Below the pieces are notes generated by a model. That model was not told the DNA's origin and did no database searches. It was given only the letters and a program-made list of their open reading frames with translations. A DNA stretch of 64,000 bases from Anopheles merus (Eukaryota; Arthropoda; Insecta; Diptera; Culicidae). Location of the stretch: NCBI RefSeq assembly GCF_017562075.2, contig NC_054082.1, positions 43,919,797 through 43,983,796 on the forward strand, in the 5' to 3' direction. The position numbers and the translations under genes were made by a program. Below, one piece after another: positions 60,201 through 64,000 of this stretch; within the stretch, counting starts at the first letter, position 1; the number at the start of each line of letters is the position of its first letter.

Positions 60201-63200
60201 TTCATTGGATATCATGCACCTGATCAAGATGAACATGATGTAAAACAGCAGGGGAGCTGCTGTAGTGAAGCATCAAGCATGATACGCAGAAAATGATCAC
60301 CTTCATTGCCGTCGAATAAGAGATAAATGAACTTATAAACGGAAGACTAGTACAGTGCCGGGCAATTTGAAGCTTTTTGGTCACATATTTATTACACAAG
60401 TTCTGGAATTGTCAAGGTTTTCTAGAATATACCCAGGTTTTACAAATTGAAGAAGCTATAATCTTTTGATATTGATTGTTACATAACAAACAGGTATGGT
60501 TTATTGAGACTTGTAGCTTTAAAAATGTATATTACATTTTAATTTAAACATTCTTACAGCTGTTATTCTAAATGTATTGTGAACGCAAGAGATCTTATTC
60601 ATAAGGTTCAACAAATAACCGAATAACCGATAACATTATTACCGGTTCACATTTTCGCATTTGATGTCACTTGTCATTGTAAAAATAATATTTAAACTCT
60701 TTTTTAAATGAAATTCAAATAATGATATCTGACAAAAAAGGCCTAATTTTTTTTACTACTACCTCCAGCAGACAAGATATGCTTAAGCCAAGACATGCCT
60801 TCAACATGTGTGGCAACAATGAAATATATGCTAATTTTAAGTATTCACAACAAACATTTAGTCTACAAAATCTCTGAAGAGTAATTTAGTTCGTAACATT
60901 TAGTTACTTTTATCTTGGAAAATGCAACGGGAAAGTAAAGAGTTTGCATTCTCTTTAACCCTTCCTACTATTCAATCATTACTGTTTGCAAATCAGATCG
61001 TATATTAAAGGTTTTAAATTAATTGTTATGTATCTGCAATGAATATTTCTTTGTTGAGGGTCTAACCTGAAGAACTGTAACATCGATGTTCTCTTTATTT
61101 TGTACTGAAATTAAACTGATCTTGTAGGCTATAGTCGGTCTGTGACCCGCACTCAGCACTAGATGCATCGCCAGTTTGCTTACTCGCCACCTGATCGAAG
61201 TGTTCCAAGGCTAAGGGTGTACCGTCGACGTCCCGTAAATACTTTAGTGCATCTCAAAAGCAAAGAAAGCCCACCAGGCAAACACTGATAAACTGGACAG
61301 GACAATGCATTGCACATCTCGCAAGGTATTCCACCAAGTAAACTAGCTTATCAGTTACTGCCTGTACTAGATACTAAGTGACACTGAAACACCCCTAATC
61401 ACTATTGTCTGCAGGTAGTTTGTGATAAAGATATCCCTTGCTCCGCTTCATCCGACCTGTCTCTGTGTGCGTTGCTAAACGTTCCAATGTGTGTTTCAAC
61501 AAGTTCACGCTTCCGTTAACTTCTAGAATAAACGACTATAAAGAAATGCATTGAGATGTTACAGCACCCATCAAACTACAGACCATCCACACAGACAAAG
61601 GGCTGACAATGCGTCTTATATGACCCTTTGCTGGAATGTCGTCACACCGCACCAGGTTCCTTTCTACGTGCCAGGCAAATGTTTGTGCATTCCAAAAGTT
61701 ACGACCCGCGTCACACCGCTTTCAAGGCTTCGCGGGGCAAAATAAATATGTTTACGCGTGCGAAACAAAACGTGCCTCATCGCGCACACTTCCAACGTTG
61801 CGCTCTGATCCGAAGGTGTTCCCGGTGAGGCTTCAGTAAGGTGGCGGATTGCACCGACCGATCTGATAGTGTATGGTGGAGGTGTACCGCTTTCAGAAAA
61901 CCGAGAACCACAGTCAAGCGCGCTAGGCGCTCTCAACATCCAACACCCAAGGTATGCACGCGAATCTTCTGAATCACGCTAGCGAAACGTAAACGTGCCT
62001 ACCCGGGTGCGCCTCATTGCCCAAAGATCAACCGAACCCGACGATCCGGCTACGATGACTATGTGATGCAGTTTTGCTATCAACTGCCACACTTCGCACT
62101 CGTTAGCGGTACATTCTTTTTTCCGGGTGCCGCCGTCCACTCCCGGGGCCCATTAAAACCGAAATCTCCGCACCGGTGGGGGCGGTATTATTTGCATTAA
62201 AATGGTCGTCCCCAGGGAGTCCGGAGGTCCGTCTGGCTAGCCTGGCGAGTTTCGCTTGGTGCGCCTCCACCCGATCCGTCGTCACGTGTTGACGTGCAAT
62301 TGCGCACAGATTTGTACGAGGCGCGGATACTCTGCGCACGGCAGGATCTGGCACAAAAAAGCCCACGCCTGAACGTGCCAGATGAAACGTGTTGTGAATC
62401 TTGAACCAGTCATTTTAAAGTGGCGGCCCGCCGTTAAACGATCGACGACAAACCTGAGCGGCGGCAGAGCGAGGACAAGTGCTTTTCAGGGCCCGTTCCT
62501 TTCTTCGATGGCCTTCACAAACTCCAGCCAGCGCAGGGGCTCCTCAGCTCGGGGGGAAAGGACCCGAAGCGACACTCGAACTGTTGCCGACGTTGTTTCC
62601 TGATGTCAGGCGTGTGTCGGCAGGCGCAACTCCATCCACTATGTACTAACGAACTCAACCTTACCTCACGCAGCTCGCAACATCAAAGCTCTGTCACTAG
62701 GCTGATATGGAGGTTTGGTGAGGGCTCATGCACTTTTTTTGTTAATATATTCCTTACAAAATCACCGAGGCATACTTGAAGAACCTTTCGCAAAGAAATG
62801 CCACATTCTCCTACTGGCGGGGCTCAGCCATACACAACTTCACGCTGCTGATTAATACATAAAAAACCCGTCCGTGCCCTTCCCCTTCCCGTGCAATCGA
62901 TAGTGCATCGCACAAACATGAACAAACACACACACCACCCCCAATATGGCACACTTTGCATTCGAAATCGTGAAAGGGCTCCGGCTCAATGGCAGCCACT
63001 CGGCGCTCGGTGTCAATTACTGTTCATTTAAAAGCAATTATTGCCAAACTACGATGACATCCGCAGCGAAGGTGCGAACACCCGTCCATCCGAAAGGCGT
63101 ATACTGCACCAGGACAGACACTCGGCCGGAACGTTCGCCAGGGACAACTCTCTCAGAGCAGCCAACAACACCAACGAACCCAAAGACATCCCAGACACCT

Positions 63201-64000
63201 CAACATCAGCCGGACGCGTGTAAACGGAATTAAACGATGCATGTTATTTAGGAGCAACCAAACGCACCGCCAGTTCAAGAGGAACCATTGCAGAAGTGCA
63301 ACAAACAAACAAAAAAACACGACTCGAGCGCTTCCGGCACACACTCAAGTCCAGCCGGGACAGACAGCCGATGGCCGATCCTTGGACAGGGAATATGCAA
63401 ACTTTCGATTTCACACCGGGATGCACTTTTGCACCTCGTGATTGTCGGGCAGGGCATACAATTTTCTTCTTCTTTTTTACTTACTCTCCCGTCAACTTTG
63501 TCTGCAAATATATGAAATCCTCCCCTTATGAAGGTTGATCAATGAAGAAGGCTCTCAAGACCCATACCACTAACTCCCTTCATCCGTAACCAAGCGGCCT
63601 CTGAAAATCTTTTAAGCTACAATACAGTGTGTACTTGGCTGATGTTTGCTCTTGAAGAACCTTACACGAAAAATAAATCTTCCATGCCCTGCCATTCCCG
63701 GCACCACCCGCCAGGGCTTCACAGGCAAGAGCTGCGGCAGGTAACATTCAGACTGCATACCACATGGCTCGATCTACAATCGGTTCCACCGGCCGTGCAC
63801 TCCATCCGCCGCGCCCCACCGAAGATGATCATTGTTAGATTGTTTAATAAACAAATATCAATACTAAATAGACGGGCCGCGGGATGTAACAGATTTATGC
63901 ACCACAGCGATGCGCCGTTTGCCTGTGGATCGGCAACACAGTCGCACAGATAAAAATAATAATGATAGCGCATACACGGCCACGTCCCTCCGCTGCATCG
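57300..64000. other. Gene-poor stretch to the window end, no gene recognised
   Basis: 57.3-59.5 kb and 61.1-64 kb are moderately GC-rich. 60.4-61.1 kb is strongly A/T-rich. Open frames up to about 146 codons occur (57605-58045 plus), but none shows a signal peptide, domain or consistent splice sites. Confidence 0.4.

Noticed and set aside
1..64000. CRISPR arrays, bacterial operons, rRNA genes, intact tRNA genes and viral genes
   Set aside because: None were seen. Gene structure and repeats are those of an insect nuclear genome.

Overview
This window looks like nuclear DNA from an Anopheles mosquito, most likely the An. gambiae group. The genes are intron-rich with GT/AG junctions and metazoan poly(A) signals, and codon use favours CTG, CAG, AAG and GAC. 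An almost full-length SINE with its own target-site duplication (33474-33700) matches the SINE200 family of An. gambiae as I remember it. All exon coordinates come from reading splice sites and reading-frame phase by eye; no transcript or database search was available.

Layout. Positions 1-160 are the 3' tail of a non-LTR retrotransposon ending in a (TAAG)n tail. Positions 678-2087 (minus) hold a compact four-exon gene for a 110-residue secreted glycine/tyrosine-rich protein. Positions 2400-6835 show no convincing gene. Positions 6836-28814 (minus) are one large gene, read as the ortholog of the Rho guanine-nucleotide exchange factor ARHGEF17 (TEM4). I place 18 exons: a very long disordered N-terminal half (exons 1-5), a DH domain with a PH-like region (exons 7-12), and a C-terminal WD40-like beta-propeller (exons 13-18). 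The 17 firm exons keep phase throughout and sum to 9135 nt (3044 codons plus stop). Provisional exon 6 would add 35 codons. A complete plus-strand gene for an ecdysteroid-kinase-like (EcKinase/CHK) enzyme of 425 residues is nested in intron 11 (10371-12464). Its poly(A) signal lies only 43 bases from a host exon on the other strand.

Positions 28.9-64 kb are gene-poor. They hold transposable-element debris: one SINE200, one diverged SINE200-like copy, an hAT-type MITE with a perfect 8-bp duplication, a different tRNA-headed SINE-like unit, and several inverted-repeat elements. They also hold a long (GT)n tract and scattered GC-rich stretches with random open frames. The only weak coding candidate is a cysteine-rich frame at 55.5-55.7 kb (minus). 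The rest is probably intergenic or regulatory DNA upstream of the RhoGEF gene.

The genes have unrelated functions (secreted structural or defence-type protein, Rho signalling, small-molecule phosphorylation). The host/nested arrangement is the main functional link visible here, because it creates opposite-strand transcripts across the RhoGEF DH/PH exons.
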